Shown here: positions 36,618 to 45,750 of the stretch, in pieces | Layout of the letters: each line of letters starts with the position of its first letter | Numbering within the stretch: the stretch's first letter is position 1 | Source: Paenibacillus sp. CF384 | GTDB taxonomy: Bacteria > Bacillota > Bacilli > Paenibacillales > Paenibacillaceae | Assembly: GCF_900106745.1 (NCBI RefSeq) | Contig: NZ_FNNV01000005.1 | Location: forward strand, 1 to 64,000 | Direction of reading: 5' to 3' | Length of the DNA stretch: 64,000 bases | Notes under the pieces: model-generated | What the model was told of the DNA's origin: nothing | Seen by the model: only the letters and a program-made list of their open reading frames with translations | Databases searched by the model: none | Translations under genes and position numbers: made by a program

Positions 36618-37550
36618 TTATCTACAGCAAATACGATAAATGCCCAGCATTGTACTGTGTAATGTATTGTCACTTAAGACGATTGGGACGTGAATTCCAT
36701 GCTGCTTTAGTTCTTGCTGACAGCTTGGAATAAATAGAGCACCGCTCTTCGATATTTGCCCGCCAAGAACGACCATATCGGTATTATAGGTTTGCAACAC
36801 GGCCATGATTACTTCCGCAATTTGTCTACCAAATGCTTCGAACAAATTTACGGCGTTTTCATCTCCTGCTATTGCTAAATCTGCGATTTCTTTAACATCT
36901 CTAGCATTGGTGTCCATTCCCATGTCTGATGCAAGCCTTAGAAGTCCACGCCGTGAGATGTAATCGTCAGCGATACCTGAACGATATGGAATCTGATACA
37001 TCCAGCCATTCGCTGGAATACCTGCCCCCTCGGTCACAATTGCACCATTCTCGATAAATCCCGATCCGATTCCAGTACCGATGGTTAAGCATAACGCCTT
37101 TTCCACGCCGGCAGCTTTACCGTAATTGGATTCACCAATTGCAAACAGGGAAGCATCGTTGGCGAAGCGTAGACGTATATCGGCATCCAGTTTGTCTCCC
37201 AGCCTCGAATCGGAGCGCATTAGATCTGTTAACCGATCTCCGAAATTCATCCCGTATAAAGACTCGAATTTATCCAGTCCGCGAATATAACTGATCCCCT
37301 GTTCATAATCAAACGGACCTGGAAAGGCATACCCAATCCCTCGAATCCTTTCCCTTTGCTCATGGGAAACTCGGCTTATGAGATCGACAGCCATATCGAC
37401 GAAATGCGCTAAGATTTCGGAGGATGATGCATTTGCTTTGGATTCATAGTGATGGAGCGTGTGTTCTAAAATATGGCCTGCGGCATCGATTACTCCTGCC
37501 TTTACAGAAGTACCACCGACATCGAAGCCAAGATAGATCCCTTCAGTCAT
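36618..37550 (-). CDS. ROK family sugar kinase
   Basis: A kinase of about 310 residues with the ROK/ASKHA phosphate motif YLGFDVGGTSVKAGVID (near the N-terminus) and LCLTIGTGIGSGFIENG in the middle. It phosphorylates a hexose with ATP. Next to a mannose-6-phosphate isomerase and an alpha-mannosidase, mannose or fructose is the likely substrate. The zinc-binding CxCGxxGC motif of many ROK proteins is not obvious here. ATG 37550 is preceded by GGGGGAGGA. The isomerase gene upstream ends 29 bases before it. Confidence 0.88.
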   Translation of the reverse strand: MTEGIYLGFDVGGTSVKAGVIDAAGHILEHTLHHYESKANASSSEILAHFVDMAVDLISRVSHEQRERIRGIGYAFPGPFDYEQGISYIRGLDKFESLYGMNFGDRLTDLMRSDSRLGDKLDADIRLRFANDASLFAIGESNYGKAAGVEKALCLTIGTGIGSGFIENGAIVTEGAGIPANGWMYQIPYRSGIADDYISRRGLLRLASDMGMDTNARDVKEIADLAIAGDENAVNLFEAFGRQIAEVIMAVLQTYNTDMVVLGGQISKSGALFIPSCQQELKQHGIHVPIVLSDNTLHSTMLGIYRICCR

Positions 37551-37579
37551 GCTTTGTCCTCCCCCAAACTTAACCAATG

Positions 37580-39325
37580 TTAAGATTTCACATACGCTTT
37601 GATTGTTGCTAATGTTTCTCCGGAGCTAGATTCTGTAGGGCGAATCACGTAACGTTCTATTGAAGCCGGGATAATGAACGTTTCCGCATAGCGGATTACG
37701 AATGGATCAAAAGCATGATCCGGACTCTCCACGACGGCTTCATTGCCTTCGACCAAATTCAATACGTGAACACTTCCGTTCGCTTGATGCAATACGGGTT
37801 CGGAAAACCAGTGGCGCCGCGTTTCAATAAACTCGTATTCATGCAGCCCCGTCCGCTCTTCTCTCCATCCATCGCCGACAGCAATCTCCTCAACTCGGCC
37901 AACTAGCTCCTTCTCTACCCATGAAGTCGTCCGGTCCCACTGAATAACCTTAGAACCATGTTCAAGATGAACAGGACGCGGTTTACCATCAAGTCCAAGC
38001 CGATCCCAATCCCACAATTTGAATGTGAATATATAAGGGGTTGCACTAATTTCAAGTACCATACAATCACTTCCCGAACAATGTATGGTCCCGGCAGGAA
38101 TTAGGAAATGGTCATGCTTCTCGGCCGGGAAAATATTAATATACTCTTCTGCCGGGAAAGCGATATCCCCCTGCTGCGCCTTTTCTAAATCCTCAAGCAT
38201 CTTACCGCGATCGACGCCTTCCTTAACTCCCATATAAACATGCGCACCTGGCTTGGCATCAAGAATGTAGTAACTTTCATCCTGCGTATAGGTCATTCCG
38301 AAGTTTTCCCGGATATAATCGGTAGTCGGATGCACTTGCAAGCTTAAATTCTGACCGCCAACGGTATCAAGGAAGTCAAAACGAATCGGGAATTCTGCGC
38401 CAAACCGTGCATATACTTTCTCGCCAAGTAACGCTTGTGGCTGTAAGAATACGAGATTAATAGCCGGTACTTCGACCCTGATCTTGCCAAATTGCATATA
38501 AAGACTGTTTTCTTCCGGCACGCCGTCGAATCCCCATGCATATGGATTTTCTCTGGGAGGTAAATCGATATGTTTTTCCAGCCACTGTCCGCCCCATACG
38601 CCCGGATCAAAGTAAGGAACTAGACGGAATGGTTGATTAGCCGTCTGCGCCATACCCTCGAGCAGCGATTCCCAGGCTACCATTTTGGGATCGTCCTTTG
38701 TATTGGTGTCCAAATAATAATCGATGCGGTCAAATAAGGAACGTTTATGTCGATCGGCCATCCGCCATTCGAAGAAGTAACCTCGCTTATACTTTCTAAG
38801 AATATCTTCTTCCTGATTGTCAGCTTGCCAGTTTCCATACTCTTTGGAACGGTAACGAAGTTGGATCTCCCACCGGGTCAAGTCTGCATAAACCAACAAA
38901 TCTCCTTCAGTTACCAGAGCAGCACCGAAACCAATTACAATCACAGTGCCTTCCGTAATCGAGTCAACTTGCATTCGTAATGCGGATAATCCCTCGCTGT
39001 CATAGCATTCTTGGATGTTGTAAGGTGTCATATAGCCAAACACGCGATCATTTGTCATAAAGCGTTCAACCATACTATTAACTTTACTGACTGGCAGTGC
39101 GGCCGAAGCGACGCGGATAACAGAAACCGGATTAATAAACGGGAGTAACCCTTGAATAATTTCTTCTTCGCGAACGGTCGGATAGCATTCGATCACGATT
39201 ACTGATTTTTTTGTTCCATTCAGCTGGGACATCAGTTGCTTCGCAATCCCCTGATAACCGCTACACACATTATGATCTTGCCCTTTTACAGCGATAATAG
39301 GTTCTTTGTTGTATTTACTTTGCAT
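37580..39325 (-). CDS. manA: Class I mannose-6-phosphate isomerase with an N-terminal kinase-like domain
   Basis: A two-part protein of about 581 residues. Residues from about 240 to the end form a cupin-type phosphomannose isomerase: FDPGVWGGQWLEK, the metal ligands in SLQVHPTTDY and DESYYILDA, and AGTIHCSG. It converts mannose-6-phosphate to fructose-6-phosphate. The first 230 or so residues (VIVIECYPTVREEEIIQGLL, GTVIVIGFGAALV, YADLTRWEIQLRYRSKEYG) look like a nucleoside-kinase fold whose P-loop is lost (GQDHNVCSGYQG where a Gly-Lys-Ser would be). ATG 39325 follows GAGAGGAG. The role of the extra domain is unknown. Confidence 0.85.
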   Translation of the reverse strand: MQSKYNKEPIIAVKGQDHNVCSGYQGIAKQLMSQLNGTKKSVIVIECYPTVREEEIIQGLLPFINPVSVIRVASAALPVSKVNSMVERFMTNDRVFGYMTPYNIQECYDSEGLSALRMQVDSITEGTVIVIGFGAALVTEGDLLVYADLTRWEIQLRYRSKEYGNWQADNQEEDILRKYKRGYFFEWRMADRHKRSLFDRIDYYLDTNTKDDPKMVAWESLLEGMAQTANQPFRLVPYFDPGVWGGQWLEKHIDLPPRENPYAWGFDGVPEENSLYMQFGKIRVEVPAINLVFLQPQALLGEKVYARFGAEFPIRFDFLDTVGGQNLSLQVHPTTDYIRENFGMTYTQDESYYILDAKPGAHVYMGVKEGVDRGKMLEDLEKAQQGDIAFPAEEYINIFPAEKHDHFLIPAGTIHCSGSDCMVLEISATPYIFTFKLWDWDRLGLDGKPRPVHLEHGSKVIQWDRTTSWVEKELVGRVEEIAVGDGWREERTGLHEYEFIETRRHWFSEPVLHQANGSVHVLNLVEGNEAVVESPDHAFDPFVIRYAETFIIPASIERYVIRPTESSSGETLATIKAYVKS

Positions 39326-39371
39326 AAAAACACAAACTCCTCTCACTAAATTCATCATTATGAAACATATA

Positions 39372-39389
39372 ATATCATAAAATAACATA
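39372..39389. promoter_or_regulatory. DeoR-type operator candidate upstream of manA
   Basis: ATATCATAAAATAACATA lies 47 bases upstream of the manA start and is nearly the same as ATATCACATAAAGTAACATA at 40241-40260, upstream of the DeoR regulator gene. Confidence 0.5.
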
Positions 39390-39441
39390 AGTACATAGAA
39401 AAAAATCCCTGGCACACAAGCGCAGGAGATTTCTTATACCG

Positions 39442-40206
39442 CTATACGATGTGCAGTTCCACACCGGCTTTATCACAAGCTTCACGAATCTGCTCAGGAA
39501 TGCCGTCGTCCGTCACCAAGACGGATATTTCATCCAACCTGGCTACTGTCGCAAAAGATCTGGTGCCGTATTTCGATGAATCCAGCATCATGACTATTTT
39601 TGCCCCAGATTGGATCATCGACTTCTTGACTTGCGTATCCATGAGGTTCGGATCCGTAAACCCAATCTCTTCAGAGAAACTTAATGCCGATAAAAAAACC
39701 GTTTTGGCATGAAATTGGGTAAAGAAGGATTCCGCAACCGGGCCAACAAACGTTCCCGATGCTTCTCTTAAGATCCCTCCACTGCAAAGGACTGTAAGCC
39801 GATTTGCTGCCGTTTTCAATTGCGTAAGCACATCAAGCCCGTTTGTCACGACCGTTAGATCGGGTTTCACAAGGTAAGGAACCATTTTGGCCGCTGTCGT
39901 TCCACCTTCGAGAATGATAACATCGCCTTCGCCGATGAATTGCTCAGCAGCATACCGAGCTAATCGTTCTTTAATATCTTGATTCCGCTCTATCTTTTCC
40001 TGAAGCGCCGGTTCCTCAAGCAACACATTTACAGATACGGCTCCACCGTGGGATCGTTTAACAAGACCTTGCTGTTCGAGTTCCAATAAATCGCGGTGAA
40101 TCGTCATTTTGGAAACTGCAAACTTTTCACTTAGTTCTTTCGTTGTAACGCTGCTTTGAAGCGATAAATACTGTAGCAGAGCCGACTTTCGTTGTATAGG
40201 CAACAA
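39442..40206 (-). CDS. DeoR/GlpR family transcriptional regulator
   Basis: A 254-residue repressor with an N-terminal DeoR helix-turn-helix (VTTKELSEKFAVSKMTIHRDLLELEQQGL, piece FAVSKMTIHRDL) followed by the RSHGGAV linker. The C-terminal DeoRC sensor domain has VIILEGGTTAAKMVPYL and VVTNGLDVL, which bind sugar phosphates. It stands at the head of the mannoside block; a similar motif in front of this gene and of manA suggests that it controls both. Confidence 0.92.
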   Translation of the reverse strand: MLPIQRKSALLQYLSLQSSVTTKELSEKFAVSKMTIHRDLLELEQQGLVKRSHGGAVSVNVLLEEPALQEKIERNQDIKERLARYAAEQFIGEGDVIILEGGTTAAKMVPYLVKPDLTVVTNGLDVLTQLKTAANRLTVLCSGGILREASGTFVGPVAESFFTQFHAKTVFLSALSFSEEIGFTDPNLMDTQVKKSMIQSGAKIVMMLDSSKYGTRSFATVARLDEISVLVTDDGIPEQIREACDKAGVELHIV

Positions 40207-40240
40207 GTATAGACACCTCAGTTAATATGATTTCGTTAAT

Positions 40241-40260
40241 ATATCACATAAAGTAACATA
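40241..40260. promoter_or_regulatory. DeoR-type operator candidate upstream of the regulator gene
   Basis: ATATCACATAAAGTAACATA lies 35 bases upstream of the regulator start. GTTAATAT also occurs twice nearby (40221-40228 and 40235-40242). See the partner site at 39372-39389. Confidence 0.5.
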
Positions 40261-40365
40261 TCCTGTTCGTTTAGACAACTAATCGTAACTTTTTATTGCA
40301 TGTTTCTCGTGTACCCATAACAATCCAATCACTTCTCGCTTTGCCATATATGTCAATTGTGAAAG

Positions 40366-40402
40366 AAAAAAACCACATGGAGTAGTGATGCTCCCATGTG
40401 GT
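40366..40402 (-). terminator. Terminator of the RHS operon
   Basis: On the minus strand ACCACATGGGAG/CTCCATGTGGTT arms (40371-40402) form a stem with an 8-base loop, followed by a run of seven T. It closes the RHS cassette after the small membrane protein. Confidence 0.85.
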
Positions 40403-40457
40403 AATAGAAATTTAATAACCTAGTGAAAAACAATGCCAATAAATTGCCCGAATTTAC

Positions 40458-40754
40458 TTATGGTTTCCTTGGTTCACTTGCTTTTGAATTTTTTTTGAGA
40501 AGATGTATAAGATTATACAAGAGACCATAACAAACAATAATAAAAGGGTACAGTACATGTAAGTGAAAAGTCTTATTTTCTGTGTAAATAGTTATATTGT
40601 AATAGGAGTAGGTGACTTCTTTAACTAAATTTTTTGAAAAGTACATATTGTCCAACATACTTCTTATATCTCCATACAAACTTTGTAGTACACCAAGTAG
40701 AGCAATAATAATAAAAAAATTGTGATAAATTAGACTCTTTTGGGTTTTTGTCAT
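40458..40754 (-). CDS. Small two-helix membrane protein, candidate RHS immunity protein
   Basis: A 98-residue protein with two hydrophobic stretches (about 12-30, FFIIIALLGVLQSLY, and 68-85, LYPFIIVCYGLLYNLI), a polar segment of about 35 residues between them and a basic tail. I recognise no family. It lies directly downstream of the RHS gene on the same strand, 37 bases from its stop, and before the shared terminator. This is where immunity genes of polymorphic toxins sit. It shares the low GC of the cassette. The immunity role is inferred only from position and topology. Confidence 0.7.
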   Translation of the reverse strand: MTKTQKSLIYHNFFIIIALLGVLQSLYGDIRSMLDNMYFSKNLVKEVTYSYYNITIYTENKTFHLHVLYPFIIVCYGLLYNLIHLLKKNSKASEPRKP

Positions 40755-40791
40755 ATTTACATCCTTCCTTTAATTGATTAACCTTTACTTA

Positions 40792-43700
40792 TTATTTGTT
40801 TTTAGTGGGATCCTCTACGTATACATGATTAACCCATGTACCAGTAGGATAATATGCAGAAGTCGTAGTCACAATACAAACTGGTCCTCCACGATCAATC
40901 TTTTTGATTTGATCTTTCATATGATCAACATGCTTATTTGTAAAATAGTCAACTGCAAATAACAGAATTGAGACTGTTGCTGTTGCTTCCGTCAAACCAA
41001 TATTAGCCAATTTGGAAAGCTTCTCGGCAAGTTTTGCTGCTCCAGTCAGCACACCACCTTGCACAAGAGATTGATCAGTGCTTTTAGGTATATCATCAAT
41101 TAATTGGTAAGCAACAAAAGGATCTTTAAAATATGTTCTAGTAATCGAATTGTAGCTAAAGTTGTCAGATGCCGATTCTATTACTGAAAAGATAGGGTGA
41201 ATATCCCAAAAATTACCACTTCCATATCCTTTAGGATCAGGTGGCCCCATAACCCCCATATAACCTTTTACTTTTCCATTCTCAATAATTTCAGTACCAG
41301 CTGGTATATATTGATCATCCCCCATGTAGATACTCCCCTTAGCCCCATTATCGCATACTCCAGCGTGTGCATACTTACCATCAGCAGATACACAATAATT
41401 ACCTGTTGGGTCTACATAAATTAATGGATTATTCATTACATACGTATACAAGTTCAAACTCAAAGGATTATTAATCTGCCCCTCATACGTATCCTCATTA
41501 ATGAACCGTCCAACCGTCGAATCATAATACCGTGCTCTTAAATAGTATAGACCAGTTTCAGAATCCTGTATTTCCCCAGCATATTTGAATGAGTTTGCTA
41601 ATCCTCCTGTCTGTTGCGTGACAGTCCCCCATTCATCATAACTGTATGAATTAATGACTTGACCGCTAGTATCAACAATTTGAATAACATCTCCATGACC
41701 ATTATACAAATAATAGTAATCCTTAGCCGCAGCCAAATCCTTCTTGACGAGGAGACGATCTCCTCGAACATACGTAGCAGTTGTCTGATTGCTGCCGTTC
41801 ATTTCGGCAACAACCTGACCGCTTGGATTGTAACGATATTGCGTTACGTTCGAACCTGAAGCCTTTTTATATCGCAGACCGTCGGGAGAGTAATCAAACG
41901 AGGTAGCAACCCCGCCTTTAGTAACAATGGTTAGCGTGTTAAACAAATCATATTTGTAAGTAGCTTCTGATTCAATTCCTAAGGGCAAGCCTGCAGTATC
42001 ACTCAAAGTTAAGCGATTGCCTTTTAAATCATAATTATATGATGCGGTGCTGCCATCCCAACGGGTAACGATAGATAGGCGGTTGAGTTTATCATACTTA
42101 TAGTTATTGTTTCTTGTTCCCTGCCCCGTGATTGTCTGTGTGATCGATATGATGTTTCCATTATCGTCATAACTGTAGCGGAACTGGGAAAGGATTGCAC
42201 TTCCCTTTTGGTTTGTTACGGTGTCCTGACGATTCAACTTGTCATACACATAATTCGTTGCCAATACGGTAGCGTCCGCCAATGTCGGATATGTGATACT
42301 TTTTACTTGCCCGTTGGCGTAATAGGCATACTGTACATTCTTTCCTTGCGTATTGTCTACCGTTGCCAAGCCATCCACCTGAACCTTGTCGAGCCGTAAT
42401 CCCGAGTATTTGTAATTAGTAACAAAGATGTTGGACGGCCCGCTTGAGGTTAGTGATGATACGCGATCATTAGCATCGTAACTCAGCGCCAATCCTGAAG
42501 AATATCCACCAGTGCCTTGTTTATTGATGCTCGTTACTCGCTTTTGCTGATCAATCACTGTATCCATTTGCTCGGTTTGCACACCATTTTTGAAAGATAG
42601 CGTTCTATCCGAAAGAATTCCGCTATTCCCGAAAATAGTTTTCTTTTGCTGCGAACTGCTTCCATTCGTTAATGTCACGCTGTCATTACGATAATGCTCA
42701 TCATAATGATAGGCAAACTTACTACCATTTCGATCGGTGTTCCACTCCAGCAACCCTAGACTGTTGTATGCATAGGTCTCCAAGTTGGCTGTGGCATCCG
42801 TTTTCGTCGCTAGTCCGCCAATCTCGTTAAAGTCTTTTGTTTTTAAGGTACTCGGTGCACTTGATTCGTTAGCTTGCATCGCAATGCTAACAACTTGCCC
42901 ATTCCCATCGTATTTATATGTTGTGATTTGACCTAGCGCATCCTTCACGGCAACTGGTTGGTCCAGAGCATCGTAGCTGTACTTTGTTGTCACCCCTTCA
43001 TTATTCAAATTTCGTTTGGGATCCGTATAGGCGACAACATTGCCTTCGATATCGTACGCATAGAGCTCGGATATCGGCTGAGACGTATTTGGCCAGTCCT
43101 TGTAAGTTCGTGTTGTAAGCAAGTGTCTCCACTGATCGTAGTCTTGTTCCACATAACTCGACTTTGCAGAAGCATCTGCAGGGTTTGTGCGGTAAGTGGA
43201 TACTTGATCCGCCGCAACGAAATAGGAGATGTTCCTCCTCAATTTTAAATTATTCTCGGTCACATAGAGATTTCCATACGTATCTGCCGATTCTTTTAGT
43301 TCTCCCCAAGGACCATAAGTAACCGTAGTCATGTTACTCATTGGATCAACCCTATAAATTTCCCTTGTCATATCATCGGGACGATACTGCGTGACAATGG
43401 CCTGACCGTTGTTTTGTTTAACATCGTAGCGCAAAAAGCCAAACCCATCGTAATAGAATTGCTCATTCGACAGGAAGGTCTGAGCGCCATCTGACTTTCT
43501 TACATATTTACGATCGGAGCTAACGGAAGTGCTATAAAGATTAGCGTTTTCCGGATCACTTCCAGGGACGTAAGTAGATTCGGAATAGCTTAACTCGTCG
43601 AAAACATCATATTTTTCGTTATTCAGGTTCGTAAAGGTAGGATAAGATATCCTTGTAACACGTTTAAGCGAGTCATAGGTATAGCTTGTCTTATTCCCTA

Positions 43701-45750
43701 GACCATCTGACTCTTCCTTGAGCAAACCTGTACCGACATCGTAAACGAACGTTTTCCTAGCGTCTTGCGTAACGGTGCTGGTACCCGTACTGCCCTTCGT
43801 CGTAAAATAACTATCTGATTGAATTGGGTAAGCAAAGTTCGAAACTGAGCCGTACAAAACCTCATTTGTAGACGTCTTTCCGTTCCCCAAATTTTTTATA
43901 ACCCGAACTTTACTGATGTTCCCGTTAACAGCCGTAGCTGCATTTGTACAATTGGAGATGCCGTCCACTCCGTCGTAACAGTAATTAGTGACTTCATTCT
44001 TGGCATTCGTGAAACTCTTCAACCGACCACTACTATAGTAATCGGAAGTCTCCGTGAGCATGGTCGTTGGATTCTGGTACCATGTTTTTGTCTTCACAAA
44101 ATTGTAGGTTGGCTCGTAGACATAGGTGGTTGTATACAGTTTTTTAACGTTGGCGTCGTTTCGTTGTGCTTGCGTCAACGGCTTCGTTTCAGACGACAAC
44201 CCGCCCCAATCCGAATACGTTTTCTCGACAAGGAGCTTGTTCGCTGTACTATCGGTGTCGCCCGCACCATATTCTGAATGCTGCGTCAACGTTGGTAGCG
44301 AGGTAAACGTTGAATGATAGGTCAAAACCGAATCTACTTGGCGCTCGCCATTGGCCGCCTTAGTTTCGGTGGAAACAATCTGTCCTAAGCCGTTAAAATT
44401 CGTAATGGTTTCGAGGCCATTGGTAGGTGTTGTACTTTGAACTTTAGAAAAGTTGGAATACGTGTATCCTGCCGGCAAGTTATTAGTGTCATAGTAGGCT
44501 GGGTAACCAGTATAATCCCCCGTATATGTTATATTTGTGTGGTTGTAATCACCTGTAGCTGAGAAACTTCCTTTCATTAGCTGGTCATATCGTTTAATAA
44601 CTCGGTATTCCTCTGTGAATCCGCCCGGGCCAAAATTCCGTGTCACCATCTCGTGTTGATAATTGGCAACGGAATTACTGTACTGGACCTTATCGAGAAG
44701 GTAAAAAGGAGTGAATCCTGAATAGCTGTCTCGTGATTTGGTGGAATAATTAAAATAGCTTTGAGCGTTCCAATTGTAATAAAGATAGGTTGGTGTTCCT
44801 TTTTGGTTTGAGATGGACCAAAGGTAAGGGAAATAGCCATCCGGATTCCCGTTATAAGTTGAAGATGCACGCCATTTCGTATAAACCACTGTCTCTATCT
44901 GATTTCCAGACGGGTCCTTAACCGTAACCGTAATGTTCTCACCGTCAAAGGTCCCTGTCATTTGAAGCTTGGAATCATAAGTGAACGATACGACCCGGCC
45001 AACCGAATCTGTAATTGATGAAATTACCTTGTAGGTCTGTCCATCGTATTCTTGCCGATCGACATGTTGAAAGGTAATCGTATTCCCATACCGATCCACA
45101 ATACCAAGCAGACGTCCATCTGTGGCAAAATACTCTCTCTTTTTGTTTGCATATTCTAAATAATAGGCGGATTGCGCTTGCCCATTATTAAATAAACCCT
45201 GCGTATCCTGATTCAAACGCAAGTTTTTGCCTTCATACCCTAGCAGATGGGTGACTCCGGCTACTGCATCGCTAGCCTCAAAGTCAATGCGATATACAGC
45301 GCCGTCTCCCCTATGGTAATAGAGGTACCCGCCATCGGCGACTTGAATGGACGGAAATTGAAAGGACCAGCCAACACCTAGGTCATAACGTGAATTGAGA
45401 TAATTAAATTTCTTCAAGCCGGGAGCCGTATATATTTTCATATAGTTAAATGCTTGATTGGATTGATACATAACTCCGACGTTGACGTCCAATCCATCCC
45501 TGCCCGGCAGATGAATGCTGTTTTGCTTCCAAGTCAGGCTTCCAGATGCCGGATCAATAATATCGCTTGTGCCATTACCGTCACTGAATTGCGGCTTTTT
45601 TACCTGATTGATGCTCTGCTGTGTTACGAGACCGTTCATAACACTGTTGACATCACTTGGGTTCACGTCTGCCCAGACGTGTCTAGGCATACTGTATACA
45701 CCTGCAATTAGAGCAAAGAAGAATAGAATTGAACCGATTTGTTTATTCAT
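40792..45750 (-). CDS. Secreted RHS/YD-repeat protein with variable C-terminal domain
   Basis: A 1652-residue protein with an N-terminal signal (IGSILFFFALIAGVYSMPRHVWA). A beta-rich N-terminal region (GSLTWKQNSIHLPGRDGLDV) follows, then many YD repeats of the pattern YDxxGxxxxxxD (YGNTITFQH, YSYDDNGNIIS, YKYDKLNRLSIV). The RHS core motif is YLRARYYDSTVGRFINEDTY ... NLYTYVMNNPLIYVDPTGNY. After this motif comes a unique domain of about 230 residues that includes a Gly/Ala-rich helix and a hydrophobic stretch (ATATVSILLFAVDYF). This fits a polymorphic toxin: a shell of repeats encapsulating a C-terminal effector. The start overlaps the preceding gene by 4 bases (ATGA). Confidence 0.93.
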   Translation of the reverse strand: MNKQIGSILFFFALIAGVYSMPRHVWADVNPSDVNSVMNGLVTQQSINQVKKPQFSDGNGTSDIIDPASGSLTWKQNSIHLPGRDGLDVNVGVMYQSNQAFNYMKIYTAPGLKKFNYLNSRYDLGVGWSFQFPSIQVADGGYLYYHRGDGAVYRIDFEASDAVAGVTHLLGYEGKNLRLNQDTQGLFNNGQAQSAYYLEYANKKREYFATDGRLLGIVDRYGNTITFQHVDRQEYDGQTYKVISSITDSVGRVVSFTYDSKLQMTGTFDGENITVTVKDPSGNQIETVVYTKWRASSTYNGNPDGYFPYLWSISNQKGTPTYLYYNWNAQSYFNYSTKSRDSYSGFTPFYLLDKVQYSNSVANYQHEMVTRNFGPGGFTEEYRVIKRYDQLMKGSFSATGDYNHTNITYTGDYTGYPAYYDTNNLPAGYTYSNFSKVQSTTPTNGLETITNFNGLGQIVSTETKAANGERQVDSVLTYHSTFTSLPTLTQHSEYGAGDTDSTANKLLVEKTYSDWGGLSSETKPLTQAQRNDANVKKLYTTTYVYEPTYNFVKTKTWYQNPTTMLTETSDYYSSGRLKSFTNAKNEVTNYCYDGVDGISNCTNAATAVNGNISKVRVIKNLGNGKTSTNEVLYGSVSNFAYPIQSDSYFTTKGSTGTSTVTQDARKTFVYDVGTGLLKEESDGLGNKTSYTYDSLKRVTRISYPTFTNLNNEKYDVFDELSYSESTYVPGSDPENANLYSTSVSSDRKYVRKSDGAQTFLSNEQFYYDGFGFLRYDVKQNNGQAIVTQYRPDDMTREIYRVDPMSNMTTVTYGPWGELKESADTYGNLYVTENNLKLRRNISYFVAADQVSTYRTNPADASAKSSYVEQDYDQWRHLLTTRTYKDWPNTSQPISELYAYDIEGNVVAYTDPKRNLNNEGVTTKYSYDALDQPVAVKDALGQITTYKYDGNGQVVSIAMQANESSAPSTLKTKDFNEIGGLATKTDATANLETYAYNSLGLLEWNTDRNGSKFAYHYDEHYRNDSVTLTNGSSSQQKKTIFGNSGILSDRTLSFKNGVQTEQMDTVIDQQKRVTSINKQGTGGYSSGLALSYDANDRVSSLTSSGPSNIFVTNYKYSGLRLDKVQVDGLATVDNTQGKNVQYAYYANGQVKSITYPTLADATVLATNYVYDKLNRQDTVTNQKGSAILSQFRYSYDDNGNIISITQTITGQGTRNNNYKYDKLNRLSIVTRWDGSTASYNYDLKGNRLTLSDTAGLPLGIESEATYKYDLFNTLTIVTKGGVATSFDYSPDGLRYKKASGSNVTQYRYNPSGQVVAEMNGSNQTTATYVRGDRLLVKKDLAAAKDYYYLYNGHGDVIQIVDTSGQVINSYSYDEWGTVTQQTGGLANSFKYAGEIQDSETGLYYLRARYYDSTVGRFINEDTYEGQINNPLSLNLYTYVMNNPLIYVDPTGNYCVSADGKYAHAGVCDNGAKGSIYMGDDQYIPAGTEIIENGKVKGYMGVMGPPDPKGYGSGNFWDIHPIFSVIESASDNFSYNSITRTYFKDPFVAYQLIDDIPKSTDQSLVQGGVLTGAAKLAEKLSKLANIGLTEATATVSILLFAVDYFTNKHVDHMKDQIKKIDRGGPVCIVTTTSAYYPTGTWVNHVYVEDPTKNK

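Noticed and set aside
40792..45750. YD repeats of the RHS gene as separate DNA repeat elements
   Set aside because: They are diverged protein repeats inside one reading frame, not DNA-level repeats.
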